Assembly (NCBI RefSeq): GCF_008727875.1
Contig: NZ_VTWS01000002.1
Location: 988,865-1,052,864, forward strand
Length of the DNA: 64,000 nt
Direction: 5' to 3'
From: Larkinella humicola
GTDB lineage: Bacteria; Bacteroidota; Bacteroidia; Cytophagales; Spirosomataceae
Part shown: piece after piece, positions 1 through 7,864 of the stretch
How positions within the stretch are numbered: position 1 is the first letter of the stretch
Layout of the letters: every line of letters begins with the position of its first letter
Program-made: the position numbers and the translations under genes
Notes under the pieces: model-generated
Seen by the model: the letters and a program-made list of their open reading frames with translations, nothing else
What the model was told of the DNA's origin: nothing
Databases searched by the model: none

Positions 1-644
1 AAGTGCCGGAAAGTTTGAGTCGTCGCGTCGAACAGGTCCAGCCCTCCTCCGCCCGTTGCCGCCCAGAGCCGTCCTTTCGCATCGACCAGCATATCGTAGA
101 TAAAATCATTCCCCAGACTCCGGGGTTTGGCCGCATCGTGGGTGAAATGGGTGAAGGATTTCCGGGTCGGGTCGAAGCGGTTCAAACCGCCACCGTACGT
201 GCCGACCCACAGCATTCCCTGACGATCCTCCGCAATCGAAATCACCTGGTTATGACTCAGGCTGTTGAGTTTATCGGACGTCCGCTGAAAGCTGACAAAG
301 GTGTCGGTTTCCCGGTCAAAAAGATTCAACCCGCCGTCTTCCGTGCCAACCCACAGGCGACCTTTCCGGTCTTCATAAAGGGCCCGAATAAAATTATGAC
401 TCAGGCTGGTCGCTTTTTTCGGGTCATTCCGGTATACGGTGAAGGTGTAGCCATCAAACCGGTTTAAACCGTCCTGCGTGCCAAACCACATAAATCCCCG
501 CTTGTCCTGTAAAATACAGGTTATATTGTTTTGGGATAGCCCTTCATTGGTGGTAAGGTGTTTAAACCGTATCGGAACGGCCTGGGCATCAAATGGCTGA
601 ACCTGCAACAGGAATAGCAATAGAACAGCACATATTACTTTCAT
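1..644 (-). CDS. Two-component regulator propeller sensor, N-terminal part (runs off window start)
   Basis: Only the first 214 or so residues are present. The protein opens with a signal peptide ([20 protein letters not shown]) and then shows at least four propeller-blade repeats of the ligand-sensor type: [49 protein letters not shown] and [16 protein letters not shown]. Such N-termini belong to periplasmic beta-propeller sensors which, in Bacteroidota, usually continue into a Y_Y_Y domain, a membrane helix and either a histidine kinase (hybrid two-component sensor) or a LuxR-type output. The output part lies outside the window, so the class cannot be decided. The start at 644 is chosen because it directly precedes the signal peptide. 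A near-consensus -7 element (TATAATTTG on the minus strand) lies upstream. Confidence 0.85.
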   Translation of the reverse strand, partial: MKVICAVLLLFLLQVQPFDAQAVPIRFKHLTTNEGLSQNNITCILQDKRGFMWFGTQDGLNRFDGYTFTVYRNDPKKATSLSHNFIRALYEDRKGRLWVGTEDGGLNLFDRETDTFVSFQRTSDKLNSLSHNQVISIAEDRQGMLWVGTYGGGLNRFDPTRKSFTHFTHDAAKPRSLGNDFIYDMLVDAKGRLWAATGGGGLDLFDATTQTFRH

Positions 645-865
645 ACGAAGCCCGTTGCGTTATTTTTAATAAAATAACTGTTTCTCAACAAATTATAAAC
701 GTGTCTGGCAATTGTACTATTCCATCAAAAATCGTGCGTAAAATTTTATTCACAGAAAACAGTTTTGTTATCGATTGATTTTTCATGTTGCCTTATTCAC
801 CAAACCCCGCCCAGTGTCAATTACCGCTTAAATAGTGAGTGATCGGTTCGTTATTTCGATCCATT

Positions 866-1570
866 ATGGAACGATTTTTCACCTTGTTCGTCGCCAGCCT
901 GTGTGCGGCTCCCCTGTTTTATTTTTTGTTTTCCGAAGTGACCGTTGCCCTCAACAGCCAGGCCACCGGTCCCGATGCCCGGCTGGGCGTAGCCTACCTG
1001 GCAACCTGGGGCGGTTTTCTGGCGGCATTCGTCGGGTTCTTCGTGGTCTGGTTTCTGGCTCGGTATTGTCTGGTCGAAACGTACCTCCGGTACCTCCAGG
1101 TTTTCGACGGGATTGCGCTCATTGGCTGGTTCGTATTCTACCTGAACTGGTCGGATCAGCAGGAATACCGGCTGGACTATCCCAACCACCGGGCGGTGTT
1201 GGAAGTGGAAATGCGTGCCGCCCAATCGTTTCTCAAGGGCGAGCCCATCGACAAAGTCCTGATTCCCCAGTTCATCGGGCAGGACCTGGACATGTCGCAT
1301 GTGGATCGGATACGGAAGGAGGGAAATTTTGTAATTTTACCGTGGGAAACCACCCCAATCAGTCTGAAAAAATGGCAAATGCGGGTATTCGTTCATACTA
1401 CTCCGGTCGATTTTCCGCTCGACCTGCCCAGGCGGCCGCAGGCATCGACGGATTGGTCGGCCTGGCTGATTCCGTCCGATAAACAGGAAGATCCTTTGCC
1501 CGATGGCGCCCTGGAACACACCGCGCTCCGGTATCGCTTCCGGCTAATTCCCCACGGGTCGCCGGAATAA
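866..1570 (+). CDS. Membrane protein of unknown function
   Basis: I do not recognise the family. The 234-residue protein has three hydrophobic segments near its N-terminus (about residues 5-28, 40-65 and 78-98) followed by a soluble, mostly charged region of about 130 residues, so it is probably an inner-membrane protein with a soluble tail. The ATG at 866 is preferred to a GTG nine codons upstream because the first membrane segment starts right after it. It stands alone: the partial sensor gene diverges on the left and the carbonic anhydrase gene converges on the right, with about 65 bp between stop codons. No function is assigned. Confidence 0.6.
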   Translation: MERFFTLFVASLCAAPLFYFLFSEVTVALNSQATGPDARLGVAYLATWGGFLAAFVGFFVVWFLARYCLVETYLRYLQVFDGIALIGWFVFYLNWSDQQEYRLDYPNHRAVLEVEMRAAQSFLKGEPIDKVLIPQFIGQDLDMSHVDRIRKEGNFVILPWETTPISLKKWQMRVFVHTTPVDFPLDLPRRPQASTDWSAWLIPSDKQEDPLPDGALEHTALRYRFRLIPHGSPE

Positions 1571-1635
1571 GCAACTTGATGGATCAGCTGAGCCGACCGA
1601 CCGCCGATCACGGGTCGGGCGACTCAGTGAACGAC

Positions 1636-2286
1636 TTATTTCACGATAGGTGAAACCGGCTCATAGAGGTTGTATATCTCCATGATGCTTTTCATTTTCT
1701 CTTCAAAATTAATCTTCAGATCAATCAATTTTCCGGTACGAACATCGAACACCCAGCCGTGAACCCGGACACCCCGTTCCCGGAAAGCTTCCTGAATGGC
1801 TGCGGTTTTGATCAGATTCACACACTGTTCTTCCACGTTCAGTTCCACGAGTCGGTCGTAACGGGCTTTAACATCCGCGATGGCATTCAATTCGTCCTTA
1901 TGAAAGCGGTATACATCGCGAATATTGCGCAACCACGGGTTTAAAATGCCTAAATCGACCGGTTCCATGGCCGCTTTCACGCCCCCGCAGTTGTAGTGTC
2001 CACACACCACTACATGGTTGACTTTCAAGTGCCGGACGGCATAATTCAACACCGACATGACATTTAAATCGACGTTGTTGACCAGGTTCGCAATGTTCCG
2101 GTGTACGAACACTTCGCCCGGCTTAACCCCCATCAGGTCTTCGGCAGTAACCCGGCTGTCGGAACAGCCAATGTAGAGAAACTCCGGCTGCTGCCCCTGC
2201 GACAACTTAGTGAAATAATCTTTGTCGCCAGCCAGTTTCTCGGCGATCCACTTTTCGTTGTTTTGAAATACGCTGCTAATATTCAT
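1636..2286 (-). CDS. can: Beta-class carbonic anhydrase
   Basis: Interconverts CO2 and bicarbonate in the cytoplasm using a zinc ion. The 216-residue length is typical of the beta class. The zinc and active-site signature is complete: CSDSR gives Cys41, Asp43 and Arg45, and HYNCGG gives His97 and Cys100. The segment VFVHRNIANLV is the family's dimer/active-site strand. There is no signal peptide, so it supplies bicarbonate inside the cell for carboxylases or pH balance. It is a single gene that converges on the upstream membrane-protein gene and has about 120 bp of leader shared with nothing else. The symbol is by homology to E. coli can/cynT-type enzymes. Confidence 0.93.
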   Translation of the reverse strand: MNISSVFQNNEKWIAEKLAGDKDYFTKLSQGQQPEFLYIGCSDSRVTAEDLMGVKPGEVFVHRNIANLVNNVDLNVMSVLNYAVRHLKVNHVVVCGHYNCGGVKAAMEPVDLGILNPWLRNIRDVYRFHKDELNAIADVKARYDRLVELNVEEQCVNLIKTAAIQEAFRERGVRVHGWVFDVRTGKLIDLKINFEEKMKSIMEIYNLYEPVSPIVK

Positions 2287-2406
2287 GGGATAGGATGATA
2301 AAGTAAGCGCCCAATCTCGCCAATATATTTCTTTCTTTCAAAAATCAGACAAAAAACCGACTGTACATCACACCCAACCGGTCGCCCCTTTTTTATGGTT
2401 GTTGGA

Positions 2407-3279
2407 TTATTTCTCTTCCGCAGTCTGATCGATTAGCTTCTGCAAGGCCTTATCGAGATCCGGGGTATCTGGGAGCGTCAGCCGGAAAATTTCTTCGAGT
2501 GCGGTACGGAATTCGGCCACACTGCGGAGTTCACGCTGCTCCGATTCGCCCCCCAAATGGTGCGTCGTCAACACCGTATCGCGCAGGCCATACCGCCGGT
2601 CGACCGTCGTTCGGGCGACGGCCAGGCTGCGGAGAAAATACGAATTGGGATGCGAACACAGGTAATAGCTGAACATTTCGTAATCGGGCAACAGAAACTC
2701 CCGCAACGTAAAGCGATACAACGACCGCCACTCGTTCCTGACTTCAGCCTGTACTTCCAGCTCACCATTTGATTCGATCAACCGGAACGGCTCGTGGGGA
2801 GTTTCCTGCACGGTATTCAGCTCAAGCCGTACGGGGCCGGTGGGCGACAAACCGCCAAAGCCCACATCCACCAGGTACGATTCCGGCCCCACCTCCACCT
2901 GCAGCAGCATATGGCTGATGGCTTTGACACTGCCTTCCGGAACGTTCCACAAAACGCGGGCGGCCAGTCCCCGAACCCGAAATCCCAGGGTTTGCAAGAC
3001 GAAGCTCAACAACCGGTTTTGTTCGAAACAATACCCGCCCCGCCCACGCTGCACCATTTTTTGCTGCAGCGACTCACTGTCCAGCAAAACCGGCAGGCCC
3101 AGCAACGGGTTGAGATTTTCAAACGGGATGCTTTCGGTGTGGAGACGTTGGAGGGTTCGCAGCGTTTCGAGCGTGGGCGTGCGGTCTCCGGTGTACCCAA
3201 TGCGCTGAAAATAAGCGTCGAGATCGATTCCCGACGTAGCTGGCGCTGGTTCTTGTTGCGGAATGAGTTGGGATGGCAT
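2407..3279 (-). CDS. nat: Arylamine N-acetyltransferase
   Basis: Transfers an acetyl group from acetyl-CoA to arylamines, hydrazines or related amines through a cysteine thioester. The catalytic triad is visible: Cys in RGRGGYCFEQN, His in ISHMLLQV and Asp in YLVDVGFGG (residues 84, 123 and 138 counted from this start). The 290-residue length fits the family (about 280). A longer reading begins at 3330, but a good -7 promoter element (TAACTTTG on the minus strand, at 3285-3292) sits just upstream of the ATG at 3279 and would lie inside the longer form, so the shorter start is preferred; transcription would then begin almost at the start codon. Cytoplasmic, monocistronic, physiological substrate unknown. 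Confidence 0.9.
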   Translation of the reverse strand: MPSQLIPQQEPAPATSGIDLDAYFQRIGYTGDRTPTLETLRTLQRLHTESIPFENLNPLLGLPVLLDSESLQQKMVQRGRGGYCFEQNRLLSFVLQTLGFRVRGLAARVLWNVPEGSVKAISHMLLQVEVGPESYLVDVGFGGLSPTGPVRLELNTVQETPHEPFRLIESNGELEVQAEVRNEWRSLYRFTLREFLLPDYEMFSYYLCSHPNSYFLRSLAVARTTVDRRYGLRDTVLTTHHLGGESEQRELRSVAEFRTALEEIFRLTLPDTPDLDKALQKLIDQTAEEK

Positions 3280-3284
3280 GGGTG

Positions 3285-3292
3285 CAAAGTTA
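3285..3292 (-). promoter_or_regulatory. Candidate -7 promoter element of the arylamine N-acetyltransferase gene
   Basis: TAACTTTG on the minus strand matches the Bacteroidota -7 consensus TAnnTTTG. It ends 6 bp before the ATG at 3279, which would give a nearly leaderless transcript. No clear TTTG -33 element is seen at the usual spacing, so this is a partial match only. Confidence 0.45.
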
Positions 3293-3389
3293 TCAACACC
3301 CCTGAAAAAATAAGCGGGAAAATTTTTCAAAAATTCAAACGCCCGGTTTTTACTGCTGACACAGGGCTGTCACCCATCGGTTGTACTTT

Positions 3390-3397
3390 TACTTTTG
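3390..3397 (+). promoter_or_regulatory. Candidate -7 promoter element of the AlkZ/YcaQ-like gene
   Basis: TACTTTTG matches the Bacteroidota -7 consensus and lies 61 bp ahead of the start at 3459. No convincing -33 element accompanies it, so the call rests on one motif and its position in the divergent intergenic space. Confidence 0.35.
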
Positions 3398-3458
3398 ATC
3401 GATACGAAACGGCAACCAACCCAATCCCGACCCGCCATCGTCCCTTTTCACCGACGCC

Positions 3459-4574
3459 ATGACCCATTCAGACCTCGTTCAATACCGCCTTCATCACCAG
3501 CACCTGACACAATCCTGGCTGACAACACCCGGCGACCTGGTAGCCTGGTTTGGGGCCGTTCAGGGGCAGGATTATGCGGCTGGGAAATGGGCCCTTGGCA
3601 ACCGGCTACCCGGCAGCACCGACGCCGGCATCGAGCAGGCGATTGCCGATCGAACCATCCTGCGTACCTGGCCAATGCGCGGCACCCTGCATTTTGTGGC
3701 GGCTGCCGATATTCACTGGATTCTGGACCTAAACCAGCCCCGTTTGCAAACCCTCTATGCCAGTCATTTCCGCCGGCTTGAACTCAGCGAACCGGTTATT
3801 GCAAAAAGTAAAGCGGTTTTCACGAAAGCGTTGTCGGGCGGCCACCACCTGACGCGCTCCGAACTAAAAACCGCTCTGGAACAGGCGGGCATTCCGGCCC
3901 ACGAAAACCGCCTGAGTCTGCTGCTGGCGCGGGCTTCCTACGACCGGCTGCTTTGCCACGGTGTCCGTCGGGACAAGGAGTTTACGTTCACGCTGCTGGA
4001 CGACTGGGTGCCGCCCACAAAACCGCTGCTGCGCGAAGAAGCCCTGGCCGAATGGACCCGGCGGTATTTCACCAGCCACGGACCGGCGACCCTGGCGGAT
4101 TTTAGCTGGTGGTCGGGCCTGACGCTGACCGACGCCAAAATCGGAATGGATCTGATCAAATCCGGTTTCGTGTCTGAGGTGGTGGCTGGTCAAACGTACT
4201 GGATGCCTGCGTCTCTGCCCACCCTGCACGATCACATCACAACCGCCTATCTGTTACCGGTTTACGACGAATACCTGGTCGCCTACAAAGACCGGAGCGG
4301 CCCGCTTGGCGGTTTGGATCCGGCGCAGATCGCCAAAACCGGCAACGGTATTTTCAGCCCGGTTATCGTAATCGACGGGCGGGTGGCTGGCACCTGGAAA
4401 CGGACGTTAAAGAAAGATTCGGTTTGGATCGAAACCAGCCTGTTTACCACCCTGACCGATGCGCAGCAACAGGCCCTGTCCGATGCCAAAGAGCGGTATC
4501 GACGGTTTTTAGGCACGTCACCGGTTTATACCGCCCATTCACTCACCGCAGAACGGTTACCCGTAAGAAAGTAG
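3459..4574 (+). CDS. Winged-helix DNA-binding protein of the AlkZ/YcaQ (HTH_42) glycosylase superfamily
   Basis: The 371-residue length and the blocks AVQGQDYAAGKWAL and RTWPMRGTLHFV match the HTH_42 superfamily, whose studied members (Streptomyces AlkZ, E. coli YcaQ/AlkX) are DNA glycosylases that remove bulky or crosslinked bases. The QxQ catalytic motif of AlkZ-like members is present as Gln35-Gly-Gln37; YcaQ-type members have QxD instead. Winged-helix repeats occupy most of the protein, and there is no signal peptide. It diverges from the N-acetyltransferase gene, and its 3' end overlaps the convergent methyltransferase gene by 32 bp. Protection from genotoxic alkylation is an inference from the family; many members of the superfamily are uncharacterised. 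Confidence 0.8.
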   Translation: MTHSDLVQYRLHHQHLTQSWLTTPGDLVAWFGAVQGQDYAAGKWALGNRLPGSTDAGIEQAIADRTILRTWPMRGTLHFVAAADIHWILDLNQPRLQTLYASHFRRLELSEPVIAKSKAVFTKALSGGHHLTRSELKTALEQAGIPAHENRLSLLLARASYDRLLCHGVRRDKEFTFTLLDDWVPPTKPLLREEALAEWTRRYFTSHGPATLADFSWWSGLTLTDAKIGMDLIKSGFVSEVVAGQTYWMPASLPTLHDHITTAYLLPVYDEYLVAYKDRSGPLGGLDPAQIAKTGNGIFSPVIVIDGRVAGTWKRTLKKDSVWIETSLFTTLTDAQQQALSDAKERYRRFLGTSPVYTAHSLTAERLPVRK

Positions 4575-5358
4575 CCGGAACGGAGGTCGTGTTCTCACGG
4601 GTACTTTGATTCTGGCTGGTAAACAATGCTTCCAGTTCCTGCTTCAGATCACCCGCCTTCCCATTTTTTTCGGCGGCTTCAAACGCGTTCATGGTGGGTC
4701 CGTAGTAGTTCCGGAACCGGTTTAGAAATTCGGCCGGCGAAAAAGGCGCATTGAAGGTATAGGTATCCTTTTCGAAGGATACATTCCCTTCCGGTATTCC
4801 GGCCTGTCCAAAGCGTTCCAGCACCTGGCTCTCCACGCCCCACAGCATGGGACTGATGAATCCCTCCGGCGTTGGGGGTGTATAGGCTGAACTGATCCTC
4901 AGTATTTGCGCAACCAGCGTAGGATCGCCCGGTATCCAGTTTCCCATGACGATCCGGCCACCCGGGCGGGTCACCCGAACCATTTCTTTGGCGACCTCGA
5001 AGGGTTGGGGTGCAAACATGGCTCCGAAGATGCTGACGACCAGGTCAAATGACTGATCCTTCAACTCGCTCAGATCGGTGGCGTCGCCTTCCTGAAAGGT
5101 GCAGTTGGTCAGCCCTTCGCTCCGGGCCCGTTGGTTACCGGCTTCGACCAGATTCCGGGCGATATCGACCCCTAAAACCTGGGCTCCCAGCCGTGCGGCC
5201 GGGATGGCGGTCGTGCCGTCTCCGCAACCTAGGTCAAGGACGTTTAGCCCTTTCGTGATCGCCAGTTTGTCGACCAGAGCGGCCCCGCTTTCCCGCATCG
5301 TTTCGGCCAGGCGGGTGAAGTCGCCTTTTTCCCATAATGCTTTGTTTGGATTCATCAT
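4543..5358 (-). CDS. Class I SAM-dependent methyltransferase
   Basis: A 271-residue cytoplasmic methyltransferase. Motif I (LDLGCGDGTTAIPAA) binds S-adenosylmethionine, VLGVDIA is the acidic end of strand 2, and EGDATDL and FDLVVSIFGAMFAP are the following core motifs. The block VRVTRPGGRIVMGNWIPGDP is typical of the UbiE/Methyltransf_11 group acting on small molecules. Two ATG codons are adjacent at the start (5358 and 5355). The gene converges on the AlkZ/YcaQ-like gene with a 32 bp coding overlap at the 3' ends. Substrate cannot be told from the sequence. Confidence 0.88.
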   Translation of the reverse strand: MMNPNKALWEKGDFTRLAETMRESGAALVDKLAITKGLNVLDLGCGDGTTAIPAARLGAQVLGVDIARNLVEAGNQRARSEGLTNCTFQEGDATDLSELKDQSFDLVVSIFGAMFAPQPFEVAKEMVRVTRPGGRIVMGNWIPGDPTLVAQILRISSAYTPPTPEGFISPMLWGVESQVLERFGQAGIPEGNVSFEKDTYTFNAPFSPAEFLNRFRNYYGPTMNAFEAAEKNGKAGDLKQELEALFTSQNQSTRENTTSVPATFLRVTVLR

Positions 5359-5498
5359 TTTTTAGTTAAAAATGTAAGGTGAAAAGGGTTGTTTGAGTTT
5401 GACAAAAGTCAACCGCCGGTGTAGTAGACGGGAGGGCGGTTCAGAATGAGACCTTTCCCGCAAAAACCGGCACAAAGGTACGGGGTGGCAATCACCCT

Positions 5499-5547
5499 AA
5501 AAATCACCGAAATCAGTGATTTTGGGTCACTGATTTCGGTGATTTTT
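5499..5547. repeat. 21-bp perfect inverted repeat, possible terminator
   Basis: Arms 5499-5519 and 5527-5547 are exact reverse complements with a 7-nt loop; the stem core reads ATCACCGAAATCAGTGA. On the minus strand the stem runs into a short T tract, so it could terminate the upstream kinase operon, which ends at 5645. The stem is itself built from near-repeats of one short word, like other intergenic hairpins in this window. Confidence 0.7.
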
Positions 5548-5644
5548 GGTCAGGGAACCCAATACCCGGCGGTTCTTTGAAGAAGCATTCATCGTATCGT
5601 CAGCAAAAAGTGAAGATACCGTAAAAAACGGATTGCTGCCCGGG

Positions 5645-6919
5645 TTAATCTGCACCTATTTTCCGGAAAATATCAAACCGGTGCCAGCCGTTGCTTTCGG
5701 CATACTCTACCTGCAACCCGTACGTATCGCAGATCTCCTTGATGATGGCCAGCCCCAGGCCCACGGAATCCAGACTGGAGCCTTCTTTTTTGAAGCGTTC
5801 AAAAAGGCGCTCGGGGTTCGAAACCAGCGCATTCCCGGTATTGCCAAGCGACAGATTTTTGCCGTTGGACGCCAGTTCCACACGCCCCTCCGCGTGGTTG
5901 TGTTTGATGGCATTGTTGACCAGATTCGCCACCAGACTATCGGCCAGTGCCGGGGGCAGTTGAACCGTAAACGGCACCAAGTTCCGGATCTCCACCGCAA
6001 TTCGTTTGTGGAGCAATACCTCGTCCATCGCGTTCAGTTTTTCGGCCAGCAATGCCGCCAAGTCAACGGTTTGATTATTAGTAAACTGCTGATTATCAAT
6101 CTTTGCCAGCAAGAGTAATCCCTGATTCAGCCGGGCCATGCGCCGGGAGGCCTGGTAAATTTCCTCGATCCAGCGGGTTTGCGTCTCCGTCAGTTTTTCC
6201 GACTGGATGAGTTGCTCCACTTTGGCGTTGATCAAGGCCAGGGGCGTCTGGATTTCGTGGGAGGCATTTTCGGTAAATTCTTTCAGGCTGCGGTAGTCCT
6301 GCTGCATTTTGTCGCCCATCTTGCGCAGCACCTCGTTCAATTCCCGAAACTCGTTGATCTCCGGTTTGTCGAGTTGCAGGGGCGTCGCACTCGCCAGATT
6401 GAAGCGTTTGATGCGGGACAGGCTTTCGTAGAACGGCAGCCAGAGCCGCCCCGACAGTTTTCCCTGAAACCAGAACGTGCCGAGCAGCAGCAATCCCAGA
6501 CAGGCCGCCATCGTCACCGTGATGACTTCAATGAGTTGGTAGGATTGAATCAGGGATTTCCGAATCGACACCCGATGCATTTCTCCCTGGATCGGTACGT
6601 AAAACGTGAGTTGCCGAAACGGCATCAGCTCCTGGTCGTACCGGTTCTGGATCAGCGTATCGATAAACGTTTCCGAAAGCCGGGTTTGCCGCCCAACCGG
6701 AACAACGTCGATCTTGTTTTCAACAAAATAGGTCGTATCCGACCAGGCTTTGTGCTGTTTCAGATAGGCTTCAAAATCCCGCTTTTCAACCTTCAGCCGG
6801 GTTTCCACTTCGTTGTAAATCAAAATCCGGACGACCTGATAGAAGGCCAGCCCGGCGAAGAGGTAAATGGCTAGCGAGAAGGCCAGGTAAATGCGGTTGG
6901 TTTTAGCGAGTAGTTTCAC
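5645..6919 (-). CDS. Sensor histidine kinase of the efflux-linked two-component system
   Basis: A 424-residue inner-membrane sensor kinase. Membrane helices lie at about residues 8-32 and 131-152 and enclose a periplasmic sensing region of roughly 100 residues. A linker then leads to the dimerisation helix with phospho-accepting His221 (NASHEIQTPLAL) and an ATPase domain with N box NLVNNAIKHN and G box SVGLGLAI. Start: the GTG at 6919 overlaps the regulator's stop codon as GTGA, giving translational coupling; an upstream ATG would extend 47 codons into the regulator gene in an unlikely frame. It partners the OmpR-type regulator just upstream and faces away from the TolC/RND operon, so sensing envelope or toxic stress is the likely role (inference). 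Confidence 0.9.
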   Translation of the reverse strand: MKLLAKTNRIYLAFSLAIYLFAGLAFYQVVRILIYNEVETRLKVEKRDFEAYLKQHKAWSDTTYFVENKIDVVPVGRQTRLSETFIDTLIQNRYDQELMPFRQLTFYVPIQGEMHRVSIRKSLIQSYQLIEVITVTMAACLGLLLLGTFWFQGKLSGRLWLPFYESLSRIKRFNLASATPLQLDKPEINEFRELNEVLRKMGDKMQQDYRSLKEFTENASHEIQTPLALINAKVEQLIQSEKLTETQTRWIEEIYQASRRMARLNQGLLLLAKIDNQQFTNNQTVDLAALLAEKLNAMDEVLLHKRIAVEIRNLVPFTVQLPPALADSLVANLVNNAIKHNHAEGRVELASNGKNLSLGNTGNALVSNPERLFERFKKEGSSLDSVGLGLAIIKEICDTYGLQVEYAESNGWHRFDIFRKIGAD

Positions 6920-7593
6920 GGTTCCCCGAATTTGTAACCGATCCCGTATACCGACCGTACATAATCCGAACCGCCTTTTTCGAGCAGTTTCCGGCGCAGG
7001 TTTTTGATGTGTGAATACACCATGTCCAATGAATCGGCGGAGTCGATGTTGTCGCCCCACAAATGCTCGGCGATGGAAACTTTGGTCAGCACAACGTCGA
7101 TGTTCGACAAAAAATACAGCAGCAGATCGTATTCTTTCCGGGATAAAACCGCCAGTTGGCCGTTCACATACACCTTCCGCGACGACGGATTCACCCGGAT
7201 TTCCCGGAACCGGATTTCAGTGTGTCCGCCAAAATTCCGCCGGCGAATCAGCGACTTCACCCGGGCATTCAGCTCCGACAGGTGGAACGGTTTGGTTAGG
7301 TAGTCATCCGAGCCAATTTCCAACCCCCGAATCTTGTCTTCCAGCGCGTTACGGGCCGAAATGATGATCACGCCGGTGGTGGCCAGCAGTTTTTTCAACG
7401 TCTGAATCAGTTGAAAACCGTCACCGTCGGGCAACGTCAGGTCCACAATCACACAATCATACTGATACAGGTAAATTCGTTCGTCGGCTTCCCGGAAAGT
7501 CCCCGCCGTCTCGCAAAGATACCCCTCTTTGTTCATATAGTCGGTGATGCTTTCGGCCAGGCCTTTTTCATCTTCTACCACCAGTACTTTCAT
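6916..7593 (-). CDS. OmpR/PhoB-family response regulator
   Basis: A 225-residue regulator with an N-terminal receiver domain: acidic pocket VVEDE near residue 8, phospho-acceptor Asp51 (VIVDLTLPDGDGF), and conserved Lys101 in YLTKPF. The C-terminal half is a winged-helix DNA-binding domain (residues about 130-223) ending in SVYGIGYKF, the usual OmpR-class signature. It is the first gene of a two-gene operon with the histidine kinase (4-bp GTGA overlap). The divergent gene on the other side of a 272-bp intergenic space is the TolC-like start of an RND efflux operon, so control of that operon is the simplest inference. Confidence 0.93.
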   Translation of the reverse strand: MKVLVVEDEKGLAESITDYMNKEGYLCETAGTFREADERIYLYQYDCVIVDLTLPDGDGFQLIQTLKKLLATTGVIIISARNALEDKIRGLEIGSDDYLTKPFHLSELNARVKSLIRRRNFGGHTEIRFREIRVNPSSRKVYVNGQLAVLSRKEYDLLLYFLSNIDVVLTKVSIAEHLWGDNIDSADSLDMVYSHIKNLRRKLLEKGGSDYVRSVYGIGYKFGEP

Positions 7594-7639
7594 GCTTCTT
7601 AGGGTTCATCAACAACTTAAACACCAAAAGTAGCGGCCA

Positions 7640-7800
7640 ATGTTGGAAACATTCTGGAGGGAAAAGTTATTACGCAGAGTTAAGCGGAGAAAACCAGAGT
7701 TAAGCAGAGTTGTTTCTTCTCTGTGTAACTCCCCTTTTTCTCCGCTAAACTCTGCGTAATAACTTTTCTCTACTCTCCAACTTCCCAAATGTTTCCAGAA
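7640..7800. repeat. Large imperfect palindrome between two-component and efflux operons
   Basis: The innermost near-perfect arms are 7661-7693 and 7736-7769, with one mismatch over about 32 bp (word TTATTACGCAGAGTT and its complement). Inside them 7699-7730 folds again with two mismatches. Outside them GGAAACATT (about 7645) and its complement AATGTTTCC (about 7789) continue the pairing. The result is a foldback element of roughly 160 bp that fills most of the divergent promoter region, so both operons must be transcribed from or around it. Confidence 0.75.
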
Positions 7801-7864
7801 TTGCCCCGTTGTTTTGCAGGCACTTACCACGGTTTTGTCACCAACACCGGAAAAAGAGTTGCCA

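Noticed and set aside
6920..7060. Upstream extension of the sensor kinase to an ATG at 7060.
   Set aside because: It would overlap most of the regulator's DNA-binding domain in another frame; the GTGA overlap at 6919-6916 gives a normal coupled start.
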